A stretch of 6,101 bases of DNA, taken from positions 1-6,101 of the forward strand of contig JALTPW010000033.1 in NCBI GenBank assembly GCA_026999335.1. The letters are read 5' to 3'. The notes below the pieces were generated by a model. It was not told where the DNA came from. It did not search any database and saw only the letters and a program-made list of their open reading frames with translations. Source of the DNA: Chromatiales bacterium (GTDB lineage Bacteria; Pseudomonadota; Gammaproteobacteria; SZUA-152). Positions 1 through 6,101 of the stretch are shown piece after piece. The position numbers were made by a program, and so were the translations under genes. Within the stretch, counting starts at the first letter, position 1; the number at the start of each line of letters is the position of its first letter.

Positions 1-85
1 GAATACCAAAATTTTCAATCAAAATTACCGCTGGAGCTTTGACTATATCAAATGGCGCAATGAGGGCTTTGCCAAGTGGAATTAA
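1..85 (+). CDS. 3' end of an unrecognised gene (partial)
   Basis: An open frame enters from the left edge (first full codon at position 2) and runs 27 codons to a TAA at 83-85. The visible C-terminus, ending ...WRNEGFAKWN, is rich in aromatic residues (three Trp, two Tyr, three Phe) and Asn. It has no membrane segment and no motif I recognise, so I assign no function. The DNA here is AT-rich: about 37% GC over positions 1-120 by hand count, against roughly 60% in the genes to the right. The gene is also on the opposite strand to everything else, so it belongs to a different and perhaps acquired unit. That this is a real gene end is inferred from the uninterrupted frame and its protein-like composition; 27 codons is weak evidence. 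Confidence 0.45.
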   Translation, partial: NTKIFNQNYRWSFDYIKWRNEGFAKWN

Positions 86-199
86 TCGCTATTCACCATG
101 GAGAAATACATTGATGAAATAAAGGCCGGGAGGAAGGACATGGAGGCATACACCAGAACTCCTCACCTTCCCGTCATTGGGCAAGTATCCAGAGGCATC
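86..199. other. Intergenic stretch, no convincing gene
   Basis: Between the plus-strand gene end and the first palindromic repeat I see no credible coding region. A short imperfect inverted repeat is present: GGAAGG at 132-137 can pair with CCTTCC at 166-171 across a 28-nt loop. It has no T-run behind it, so I do not call it a terminator. An ATG at 98 opens a 70-codon frame, but it lacks a Shine-Dalgarno sequence and runs straight through the downstream repeats. Confidence 0.4.
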
Positions 200-247
200 G
201 TGCGCACAGTGCACGCTACGGGCAGATGTAGTGTGCGCCATGCGCAC
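200..247. repeat. Head-to-head pair of GTAG-headed REP palindromes (BIME-like)
   Basis: Two 20-nt units face each other across the 8-nt spacer 220-227. The plus-strand unit, 228-247, reads GTAG-T-GTGCGC-CAT-GCGCAC: a GTAG head followed by a perfect 6-bp stem with a CAT loop. The minus-strand unit, 219 down to 200, reads GTAG-C-GTGCAC-TGT-GCGCAC, with five of six stem pairs intact. The two units match at 16 of 20 positions. Together they can also fold as one 20-bp hairpin with two mismatches and two G-U pairs. A GTAG head next to a short imperfect palindrome is the known form of REP sequences mobilised by RAYT (TnpA-REP) transposases, and inverted pairs are called BIMEs. No RAYT gene lies in this window. 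The family assignment rests on this architecture and not on a database match. Confidence 0.7.
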
Positions 248-324
248 AACAGGATAGCTGGTTTCCCGGTGACTTTTTTGGCTCTGATGTTAAAACAACA
301 TTCTCTGTGATATTTAGCAAATCC

Positions 325-348
325 ATCGCGGGCATGGCCCGCTCCTAC
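325..348 (-). repeat. Single GTAG-headed REP element overlapping a gene end
   Basis: Read on the minus strand from 348, the element is GTAG-GA-GCGGGC-CAT-GCCCGC-GAT, a perfect 6-bp GC stem (337-342 with 328-333) closed by a CAT loop. It closely resembles Pseudomonas-type REPs and has the same head and loop as the unit at 228-247, but a different stem sequence. The TAG inside its head (347-345) is the stop codon of the thioredoxin-fold gene. The hairpin therefore sits immediately after translation ends, where it could stabilise the mRNA 3' end. No T-run follows, so a classical intrinsic terminator is unlikely. Confidence 0.75.
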
Positions 349-875
349 GGGACTTTGCTCTGACGCAAGCGTGCGCGCGCCACATCGATGGCCTGATCCA
401 GGTAGGCGGGATAGAAATCCGGCGAGGTGTAGCCAACAATTTTAGGCACCAGTTCGCGACCATCGCCATCCAGCAGATAGAGGGTGGGCACCATGCCGAC
501 CTTCTTCCGCCGCGCCAGCTCATCGCTGCTGATGTTCCGCCCCTGAAAATCACGCAGGCTGTCCGGCGTCTCCAGCATGATCTTGCGCAGCAGCACCCGG
601 CGCGGGTCGTCACCAGCCAGCTTCATCGGCCCCAGTACCTCGGCCTCCAGTCGCTCACAAAAATGACAGTCTTCGCTGGCAAACATCAACAGGATCGGTA
701 CACCGGCCTCGCGCACAATGCGACCCAGTGCCTGCAGGTCACTGGCCTCCATCAGCACCGTGTGGGGGCCATTCCCCGCCCTATCGTCTTCATTGGCCAG
801 GGCCGGCCCGGCAAACAGACAAAGCAGTGCCAGTACAAGCCATCGCTGGGTGATAAAATTCTGTAATCTGGTCAT
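345..875 (-). CDS. Periplasmic thioredoxin-fold protein (CHFC active site)
   Basis: A 176-residue exported thioredoxin-like protein. Residues 1-27 form a signal peptide: a basic N-terminus, a hydrophobic core around 12-23, and an ALA cleavage site before Asn28. There is no lipobox. The mature part has the thioredoxin pattern: strand PILLMFAS (60-67), redox motif Cys70-His-Phe-Cys73, and the cis-proline loop GMVPTLYLLD with Pro130. The intervening segment (about 85-125) is helical and typical of SoxW/DsbE-like periplasmic thioredoxins, not cytosolic TrxA. Known family members reduce or exchange disulfides on periplasmic partners; the substrate here cannot be read from sequence. The ATG at 875 directly precedes the signal peptide, with only a weak purine-rich stretch upstream. 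It lies 93 bp downstream of the TauE/SafE-type permease gene on the same strand. The last codons run into a REP element that provides the TAG stop, so the C-terminus may have been reset by that insertion. Confidence 0.88.
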   Translation of the reverse strand: MTRLQNFITQRWLVLALLCLFAGPALANEDDRAGNGPHTVLMEASDLQALGRIVREAGVPILLMFASEDCHFCERLEAEVLGPMKLAGDDPRRVLLRKIMLETPDSLRDFQGRNISSDELARRKKVGMVPTLYLLDGDGRELVPKIVGYTSPDFYPAYLDQAIDVARARLRQSKVP

Positions 876-968
876 CTACCGCTATCCGTTTACCGCTCGC
901 CCATTACCCACTTCATCGGCCTTCAGGGCGCTTCTATTAATGACGTGCAATCTCTGCCAACCTCCGGC

Positions 969-1754
969 TCACCCCAGCAACATCCACAGGCCTAGTAAAG
1001 CGAGAAACAGGGCGAACACCCGCTTCAGCGCCGGCCCCGACAGACGGTGCGCCAAACGCGCACCCAGCGGGGCGAACAGCACACTGGTGACTACCACACC
1101 GAGCAGGGCCGGCAGGTGAACGAATCCCAGCGCTGCCGGCAGCCCTTCCACATTCCAACCCATCAACACATAGGTGAAACTACCGGCCACAGCGATGGGC
1201 AGGCCGCAGGCCGCTGCGGTGGCAATCGCCTTTTGCATGGCCACGTTGCACCCGCTCAAAAAGGGCACCGTAAGCGTACCACCGCCAATGCCCATCAGCG
1301 CAGAGACCCAGCCGGTCACCACCCCGGCGACGCCCATGCCAAGGCCACCGGGCAGGCCGCGACGGGATTCGGGTCGCAGTTGAAAGGCCATCTGCGCCGC
1401 CACCAGCAGTTCGAAAATACCAAAACCCATTTTTAGCCACTGCCCGGGCAGCCACGATGCCTGCATCGCCCCCAGCCCTGCACCCAACAGGATGCCAGGC
1501 GTCAGTTGCCAGACCTGCGGCCACAGCACCGCGCCACGACGGTGATGGGCACGCACCGAGGAGATGGAAGTAAAAACGATGCTCGCCAGCGAAGTGGCAA
1601 TCGCCATCTGCATCAACCAGGGGTTGTCGATACCGCTCAGTTGCCAGATAACCAGCAACGCCGGTACGATGATCAGACCACCACCAATACCCAACAGGCC
1701 AGCGGACAGCCCGGCCAGCGCCCCCAGAGACAAATACATCAACAGGGCCGCCAT
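969..1754 (-). CDS. TauE/SafE-family (sulfite exporter-like) membrane permease
   Basis: A 261-residue integral membrane protein with the duplicated architecture of the TauE/SafE (former DUF81) family. Each half starts with a glycine-rich signature: GLLGIGGGLIIVP at 19-31 and LMGIGGGTLTVPF at 153-165. Each is followed by an alanine/threonine motif, AIATSL at 51-56 and AIATAA at 176-181. About seven or eight hydrophobic segments cover the chain, which is the normal family length. Characterised members export sulfite or related organosulfur anions; many are of unknown specificity, so the substrate is open. The ATG at 1754 follows a poor ribosome-binding site (GGA about 13 nt upstream in an A-rich leader), which hints at weak or regulated translation. 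The next gene, 93 bp downstream, encodes an exported thioredoxin-fold protein, which fits a sulfur- or thiol-related role, but this is inference. Confidence 0.92.
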   Translation of the reverse strand: MAALLMYLSLGALAGLSAGLLGIGGGLIIVPALLVIWQLSGIDNPWLMQMAIATSLASIVFTSISSVRAHHRRGAVLWPQVWQLTPGILLGAGLGAMQASWLPGQWLKMGFGIFELLVAAQMAFQLRPESRRGLPGGLGMGVAGVVTGWVSALMGIGGGTLTVPFLSGCNVAMQKAIATAAACGLPIAVAGSFTYVLMGWNVEGLPAALGFVHLPALLGVVVTSVLFAPLGARLAHRLSGPALKRVFALFLALLGLWMLLG

Positions 1755-1776
1755 TATTTTTTATTTTCCATCAAAA

Positions 1777-1835
1777 GGTTAAAACCACCGGCTTTAGCCG
1801 CTCAGCTTTCAGCTACGTGTTTTTTAGCAAGCTGC
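1777..1835. repeat. Run of small palindromes in the permease leader
   Basis: Three short perfect palindromes follow each other: GGTT-AA-AACC at 1777-1786, CGGCT-TT-AGCCG at 1789-1800, and AGCT-TTC-AGCT at 1804-1814. Two smaller ones follow: GCTA (1812-1815) with TAGC (1825-1828), and GCA-AGC-TGC at 1827-1835. They lie 23-81 nt upstream of the permease ATG on its coding strand. They could form a structured 5' leader or be the remnant of a decayed palindromic repeat. No known riboswitch pattern is evident. A weak extended -10-like string, TGCTAAAAA, can be read on the minus strand near 1830, without a good -35 box. Confidence 0.35.
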
Positions 1836-1871
1836 CAGTTAATGTGGAACGAGCCTATCACTGAAAGATTT

Positions 1872-1890
1872 CAACCTCTGGTTGTTTTTT
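1872..1890 (+). terminator. Weak plus-strand terminator-like hairpin
   Basis: CAACC (1872-1876), loop TCT, GGTTG (1880-1884), then six T residues (1885-1890). The form is that of an intrinsic terminator, but the stem is only 5 bp. No plus-strand gene leads into it, so it may be fortuitous or may end antisense or spurious transcription. In the minus-strand direction, which is the one used by the flanking genes, the A-run precedes the hairpin and no termination is expected. The c-di-GMP gene therefore has no visible terminator. Confidence 0.25.
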
Positions 1891-1919
1891 AAGAGCCGGG
1901 CATTGCTTTTGGTGGACGT

Positions 1920-4900
1920 TCAGTCCGGTACCAGCGGTTCCGGGTTGGCAATAAAATAGCCCTGGGCGTAGTCGACACCGATTTCATCCAATGCCTCCAA
2001 CACGCCCAGGCGGGTAACGAACTCGGCCACGGTCTGAATGCCCATCAGGTGGCCGATTTCGTTGATGGCCGCCACCATGGCCCGGTCGACGGGATTACGA
2101 TCCATGTCCTTGACAAAACTGCCGTCTATTTTCAGATAGTCCACGGGCAGGTTCTTGAGGTAATTGAAGGAACTCAGACCGCTGCCGAAGTCGTCCAGGG
2201 CGAAGTGGCAGCCCATGCGTTTGAGCTCGCTGATCAGGCCCACGGCGCGGCTCAGGTTGGTGATGGCGGTGGTCTCGGTCACCTCGAAACACAACCACCC
2301 CGGTGGCACGCCGCTGGCCAGCACGGCGGTAGTGACAAAGGTCGGAAAATCCTCATCACACAGGGACTGGCCGGACAGGTTGATGGACAGGTTCATTACC
2401 CCGCCCCGCGCCTGCAGGGCACGCAGGAAGGCCAGCACCTGCGTCACCACCCAGCGATCGATCTGCGGCATCAGGTGGTAGCGCTCTGCGGCGGGCAGGA
2501 AGCTGCTGGGCGCGACCACCTCACCCCCTCCGGTACGCAGGCGCAGCAGAATCTCGCTGTGTGGCGTATCATCCCCTGCCGGCGAGATCCCTTTCATGGG
2601 CCGGATGGCCTGCTGATACAGCACGAAGTCGTCGTTTTCCAAGGCTTGACGGATGATTTGCAACCACTGCATCTCACCCTTCTGATGCAGCAGGGCCAGA
2701 TCGTCCGGTTCGAAGACGTGCAAGCGGTTACGGCCCTGATCCTTGGCCATGTAACAGGCGGAATCGGCGGCGCTGAGGACATCGGTGATATTGCCGCTCT
2801 GCGCGCTGATGGGCGCCAGGCCAATGCTGATGCCCACGTCGAAGGCCTTGTCGGCCCAAACGAAACGGAACTCGGATACCATCCGCAACAGATTATTCAC
2901 CACCCCGCGTGCCTGCGTCAGATGGCAACCCTCCAGCAACAGGCCGAACTCGTCGCCACCCAGACGGGCGAGGGTATCGGCCTCACGGATCGAAGCCCGC
3001 ATGCGCGTGGCCAGTTGCTTCAGCAACTCGTCGCCGGCCACGTGGCCGCAGGTATCATTGACCACCTTAAAACGATCCAGATCCATGTAGCACAGGGCAT
3101 GCTCGATATTTTCATGCCGGGCGCTCTCCAGCGCCAGTTCCAGGCGCGCCTCGAATTCATGCCGGTTGAGCAGCCCGGTCAGGGAATCATGGCTGGCCTG
3201 ATAAGACAGGCGGTGGGTGAGCGAGGTCAGTTCCGTGGTGTCGTGGAATACCAGCACCACCCCCAGGGCCCGATGGCCCGCATCTCGGATCGCCGAGACG
3301 CGCACATCCACCGCGAACGCCTTGTCACCCTCGCGACTCAGCAGGTTCAATGACCCCGGCAGGGAAAAACCGTCGACCGAAGCCAGACAACGCTCCACCG
3401 GATCCGCTACGGGCTCATTACTGTCTTCATCGATCAGCTGCAGCACACTTGCCAGCGGCTGCCCAATGGCCTCCTCACGGGCCCAACCAGTGAGTTTTTC
3501 AGCCACGACATTGAGGTAGTCCACCCGTCCCACGGTATCCGTCGTCACCACACCATCGGCAATGGACTGCAACGTCGCACGGGCAAACTCGTCGGCCTTG
3601 TGAAACTGGGCCTCGGCCTCGCGGCGGCGCGCTTGCAACTGCAGGGTATGCACTACACTGGCCGCTTCTCGCGCCAATACCTCAATCAGTGCACAATCCT
3701 CTGCACTGTAGTGGCGCCCGGGCCGCTGATCGGCACCCATGAGGATGCCGATCACCCGATCCTCGACACGCAGGGGAGTGGCGATGGCCGCACAGATGTC
3801 GAATTTTGCGACCATGTCCGGATTGACTCGCGGATCGCCATGCACATCGTCGATGGCCAGCAGGCTTCCCTGGCGGAAAACGAAAACGGCCATGGAGGTG
3901 GCGGCAAGCGGAATCCGATAGTGGCCCTGCGGCCGATAGGGGACACCGGTCTGCGCCACCCCGACCAACTCCTGCGCCGCTTCATCGAACAACAGTAGAA
4001 AAGCGATATCGGCGCGCAAGGCCTCCTGGCAGAGCGCCACCACCTGCTCGAAGGCCTTTCCCGATGCGGATTCCACATCCCGATTCGCCAGCACCAGACT
4101 ACCCACCTGCAACGCCTTGCCATGAAAGTGCACCCGTTCCAGCAGATCCTGATAACGCCCGGCCAGCACGCCCAATTCATCGGTGGATGACGGTTGAATC
4201 GAGGGCCGCCGGTCGAGCAGGGCCGGCACATTTTCCACCACCGCCTCCAGTGGCTGCAACGACTGCCCCAGACTGCGGGCGAACATCAACGCACCCAGCA
4301 CCGCCAACAGCTGCAACAGACCCCAGACAAACAGCGTCTCCAGCGTAAAATAGCCCGTACGCGTCCAGTAATACTGCACCAACAGGGTGTCCATCAGCAG
4401 CGGCATCAGCGCGCCCACCATGAACACCTTGGTACGAATGGAAAACACCGGGCGCGGCTGGCGCAGGCCACTCAGGGTACGGCCAAACAGGTCAAAGACG
4501 GCAAAGAAGACCGGCAGGCCGACGATGATGGAAACAATCAGCGCCACCAGGTGAATGCGCAGCCAGTCCCCGGGCGTGGCCACGAACTCCGTGGCCATCT
4601 CGGCGCTGATGATGACCGAGGCCGGGGCCAACAGCAGATAAAACAAAAACACTCCCCAGAAGTGGCGGGGAAAGGCCCGCACCCGGGCCAGCGCAGTGTC
4701 GGCGGCCGGCTCACCGGGCTGTGCCAGCCAGTCCGCCAGCGGGCGTACAAAGCGGCTAAAATACCACTGCGAAAGCAGCAGCCAGCCCAGCACGAAACCC
4801 ACCTCCAGTGGCGTAACCAGCAGTTGCAGGATCTGCGGCAGCGAAAACATGCCGATGAGCAACAAAAAAGACATACCGAACAGCGGTGGAATCAGCCACG

Positions 4901-4931
4901 CCAGCAAGATCAGCAGGCGGAAACGCCGCAT
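1920..4931 (-). CDS. Membrane GAF-PAS-GGDEF-EAL cyclic-di-GMP synthase/phosphodiesterase
   Basis: A 1003-residue inner-membrane signalling protein. About six membrane segments occupy roughly 6-30, 36-57, 91-112, 126-148, 168-187 and 197-218. A HAMP-like linker (about 216-270, with DELGVLA) follows, then GAF (about 293-430), a short helical linker, PAS (about 447-565), GGDEF (about 575-740) and EAL (about 755-1000). The GGDEF domain has the intact signature Gly658-Gly-Asp-Glu-Phe662, metal and substrate residues in DLDRFKVVND (617-626), and an inhibitory I-site Arg649-x-x-Asp652 five residues before it. The EAL domain reads EIL (793-795) but keeps the catalytic glutamate and NLS (851-853), Glu883 (FEVTE), Asp913-Asp914 (DDFGSG), Lys934, Glu970 and Gln990. 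Both c-di-GMP synthesis and hydrolysis are therefore plausible. The ATG at 4931 directly precedes the first membrane segment. The frame stays open upstream to 5228, but that part lies inside the dehydrogenase gene and is low-complexity. A GTG at 4964 is an alternative start. The gene begins 37 bp after the dehydrogenase stop, so the two are probably co-transcribed. The input signal is unknown. Confidence 0.93.
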   Translation of the reverse strand: MRRFRLLILLAWLIPPLFGMSFLLLIGMFSLPQILQLLVTPLEVGFVLGWLLLSQWYFSRFVRPLADWLAQPGEPAADTALARVRAFPRHFWGVFLFYLLLAPASVIISAEMATEFVATPGDWLRIHLVALIVSIIVGLPVFFAVFDLFGRTLSGLRQPRPVFSIRTKVFMVGALMPLLMDTLLVQYYWTRTGYFTLETLFVWGLLQLLAVLGALMFARSLGQSLQPLEAVVENVPALLDRRPSIQPSSTDELGVLAGRYQDLLERVHFHGKALQVGSLVLANRDVESASGKAFEQVVALCQEALRADIAFLLLFDEAAQELVGVAQTGVPYRPQGHYRIPLAATSMAVFVFRQGSLLAIDDVHGDPRVNPDMVAKFDICAAIATPLRVEDRVIGILMGADQRPGRHYSAEDCALIEVLAREAASVVHTLQLQARRREAEAQFHKADEFARATLQSIADGVVTTDTVGRVDYLNVVAEKLTGWAREEAIGQPLASVLQLIDEDSNEPVADPVERCLASVDGFSLPGSLNLLSREGDKAFAVDVRVSAIRDAGHRALGVVLVFHDTTELTSLTHRLSYQASHDSLTGLLNRHEFEARLELALESARHENIEHALCYMDLDRFKVVNDTCGHVAGDELLKQLATRMRASIREADTLARLGGDEFGLLLEGCHLTQARGVVNNLLRMVSEFRFVWADKAFDVGISIGLAPISAQSGNITDVLSAADSACYMAKDQGRNRLHVFEPDDLALLHQKGEMQWLQIIRQALENDDFVLYQQAIRPMKGISPAGDDTPHSEILLRLRTGGGEVVAPSSFLPAAERYHLMPQIDRWVVTQVLAFLRALQARGGVMNLSINLSGQSLCDEDFPTFVTTAVLASGVPPGWLCFEVTETTAITNLSRAVGLISELKRMGCHFALDDFGSGLSSFNYLKNLPVDYLKIDGSFVKDMDRNPVDRAMVAAINEIGHLMGIQTVAEFVTRLGVLEALDEIGVDYAQGYFIANPEPLVPD

Positions 4932-4968
4932 AAAATCGGCGCTGGAAAGAGGACGCGCAGACACCCGC

Positions 4969-6101
4969 TCAGCGCACCCAGACAGTCTTAACATTGACGA
5001 ACTCACGGATCCCGTGCAACGACAGCTCGCGCCCATAGCCCGAGGCCTTGATGCCACCGAAGGGCAGGCGCGGATCGCTCTTGACCATGCCGTTGACGAA
5101 GGCCACGCCGGACTGCAGACGGCGCGCAAACCGCTCACCACGCGCCGTGTCCGCAGTCCACACACTGCCGCCGAGACCGAAGCGCGAGCCGTTGGCCAGC
5201 GCCAGCGCCCCGGCCTCATCGGCGACACGCATCACCGCCGCCACCGGGCCGAACAGTTCCTCATCGCAGGCCGGCATGCCCGTCGTCACATGATCAAGGA
5301 TGGTGGCCTGATACCACCAGCCGGAGCCATCCACGGGCGCGCCGCCGATCACCACCTGCGCGCCGGCGGTGATGCTGTCGAGCACCTGCTGGTGCAGCTC
5401 GTCGCGCAGATCGAGTCGCGCCATGGGCGCGAAGGTCGTGGCATCGTCGTGGGGATCACCGGGGCGCAACGCTGCCACCGCCGCACGGAAACGCGTCACG
5501 AACGCATCGGCAATGGCGTCCACGACGATGAAGCGTTTGGCGGCGATACAGCTCTGACCGCTGTTGATGAAACGCGAACTCAGCGCCTGTGGCAGCGTGA
5601 GATCGAGATCGGCATCCTCCAGCACCACGAAGGCATCGGAACCACCCAGCTCCAGCACACTCTTTTTTAGGTGCTCACCCGCACAAGCTGCCACCTGGCG
5701 CCCGGCTGGCTCGCTGCCGGTGAGGGTCACGGCGTGCACGCGCGGGTCGCTGACCACCCCCGCCACCTGGCGGGCATCGATCATCAGGGTGCGGAACACG
5801 TTGTCAGGAAAACCCGCCTCACGAATCACGGACTCGATGGCAAGCGCGCACTGGGGTACGTTGGAGGCATGTTTGAGTAGACCGCTATTGCCCGCCATCA
5901 GCGCCGGGATAGCGAAGCGGAACACCTGCCAGAGGGGGAAGTTCCAAGGCATCACTGCCAGCACCGTACCCAGCGGCTGATAGGTGACGAAGCTCTTACC
6001 GGCATCGCTGGCAATGGGTTCGTCGGCAAGAAAGAGCGGCGCATGTTCGGCGTAGTAGTCACAACCCAGGGCGCATTTTTCCACCTCGGCGCGGGCCTCG
6101 C
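4969..6101 (-). CDS. NAD(P)-dependent succinate-semialdehyde dehydrogenase-like ALDH (5' truncated by window)
   Basis: About 376 C-terminal residues of an aldehyde dehydrogenase. The frame runs off the right edge, so roughly the first 90-100 residues of a normal 455-465-residue protein are missing. A GTG at 6084 is not the start: the preceding codons EARAE continue the family helix. Visible motifs, numbered from that GTG codon, are the oxyanion Asn48 in MPWNFPLWQ, the cofactor-binding loop TGSEPAG (122-128), general base Glu145 in LELGGSD, catalytic Cys179 in NSGQSC, EELFGPV (275-281) and the C-terminal PFGGIKASGYGREL. From memory, the ARAEV...CDYYAEH and GNSGLLKHASNV segments resemble E. coli Sad/YneI more than GabD. 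This suggests oxidation of succinate semialdehyde to succinate with NAD(P)+, a step of GABA or putrescine breakdown. Substrate calls within this superfamily are uncertain; a related short-chain semialdehyde is possible. The gene stops 37 bp before the c-di-GMP gene. Confidence 0.9.
   Translation of the reverse strand, partial: EARAEVEKCALGCDYYAEHAPLFLADEPIASDAGKSFVTYQPLGTVLAVMPWNFPLWQVFRFAIPALMAGNSGLLKHASNVPQCALAIESVIREAGFPDNVFRTLMIDARQVAGVVSDPRVHAVTLTGSEPAGRQVAACAGEHLKKSVLELGGSDAFVVLEDADLDLTLPQALSSRFINSGQSCIAAKRFIVVDAIADAFVTRFRAAVAALRPGDPHDDATTFAPMARLDLRDELHQQVLDSITAGAQVVIGGAPVDGSGWWYQATILDHVTTGMPACDEELFGPVAAVMRVADEAGALALANGSRFGLGGSVWTADTARGERFARRLQSGVAFVNGMVKSDPRLPFGGIKASGYGRELSLHGIREFVNVKTVWVR

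Noticed and set aside
98..310. A 70-codon plus-strand open frame starting at ATG 98
   Set aside because: It has no ribosome-binding site, and its middle is made of the REP palindrome pair. The translated protein shows no domain or sensible composition.
780..875. A lipoprotein signal in the thioredoxin-fold protein (Cys19 in LALLCLF)
   Set aside because: The residue before the cysteine is Leu, not Gly, Ala or Ser, and a better signal peptidase I site (ALA before Asn28) follows.
1826..1838. A possible sigma-54 promoter on the minus strand (CTGGCAGCTTGCT)
   Set aside because: The GG and GC elements are only 6 nt apart, instead of the 10 required for a -24/-12 promoter.
2049..3353. A 434-codon plus-strand open frame antisense to the GGDEF-EAL gene
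   Set aside because: Its Gln/His/Gly-rich translation is typical of the antisense frame of a GC-rich gene. The minus-strand protein has clear catalytic motifs across the same bases.
4932..5228. A 99-residue N-terminal extension of the GGDEF-EAL protein
   Set aside because: It lies wholly within the same-strand dehydrogenase gene apart from the last 37 bases. Its Ser/Arg/Ala-rich composition is that of an out-of-frame reading. The natural start is the ATG at 4931 before the first membrane helix.
4696..5670. A 324-codon plus-strand open frame antisense to the dehydrogenase and the start of the c-di-GMP gene
   Set aside because: It spans two well-supported minus-strand genes and has an Arg/His-rich low-complexity translation with no domain.

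Overview
The window looks like chromosomal DNA of a gammaproteobacterium. The coding part is GC-rich (visibly around 60%). It carries a large membrane-bound cyclic-di-GMP protein and short palindromic repeats of the GTAG-headed REP type known from Pseudomonas and relatives. A purple-sulfur or sulfur-oxidising lineage is possible because of the sulfite-exporter-type permease, but the sequence does not fix the genus.

Layout from left to right. Positions 1-85 hold the last 27 codons of an unrecognised plus-strand gene in clearly AT-richer DNA. Positions 86-344 have no credible gene but hold three REP-like palindromes: a head-to-head pair at 200-247 and a single copy at 325-348. All remaining genes lie on the minus strand. 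In transcription order (right to left) they are: a succinate-semialdehyde-dehydrogenase-like aldehyde dehydrogenase, cut by the right edge (4969-6101); a 1003-residue membrane protein with GAF, PAS, GGDEF and EAL domains (1920-4931); a TauE/SafE permease (969-1754); and an exported thioredoxin-fold protein with a CHFC active site (345-875).

The dehydrogenase and the c-di-GMP gene are 37 bp apart and probably co-transcribed. A 165-bp gap with several small palindromes separates them from the permease gene, which may have its own promoter. The permease and thioredoxin genes are 93 bp apart and could form a unit handling sulfur anions or thiols at the envelope; this is inference. The thioredoxin gene ends inside a REP element that supplies its stop codon.

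I see no new multi-gene system. The most unusual points are the REP cluster with its captured stop codon, the compositional break at the left end, and the uncommon membrane input domain of the GGDEF-EAL protein.
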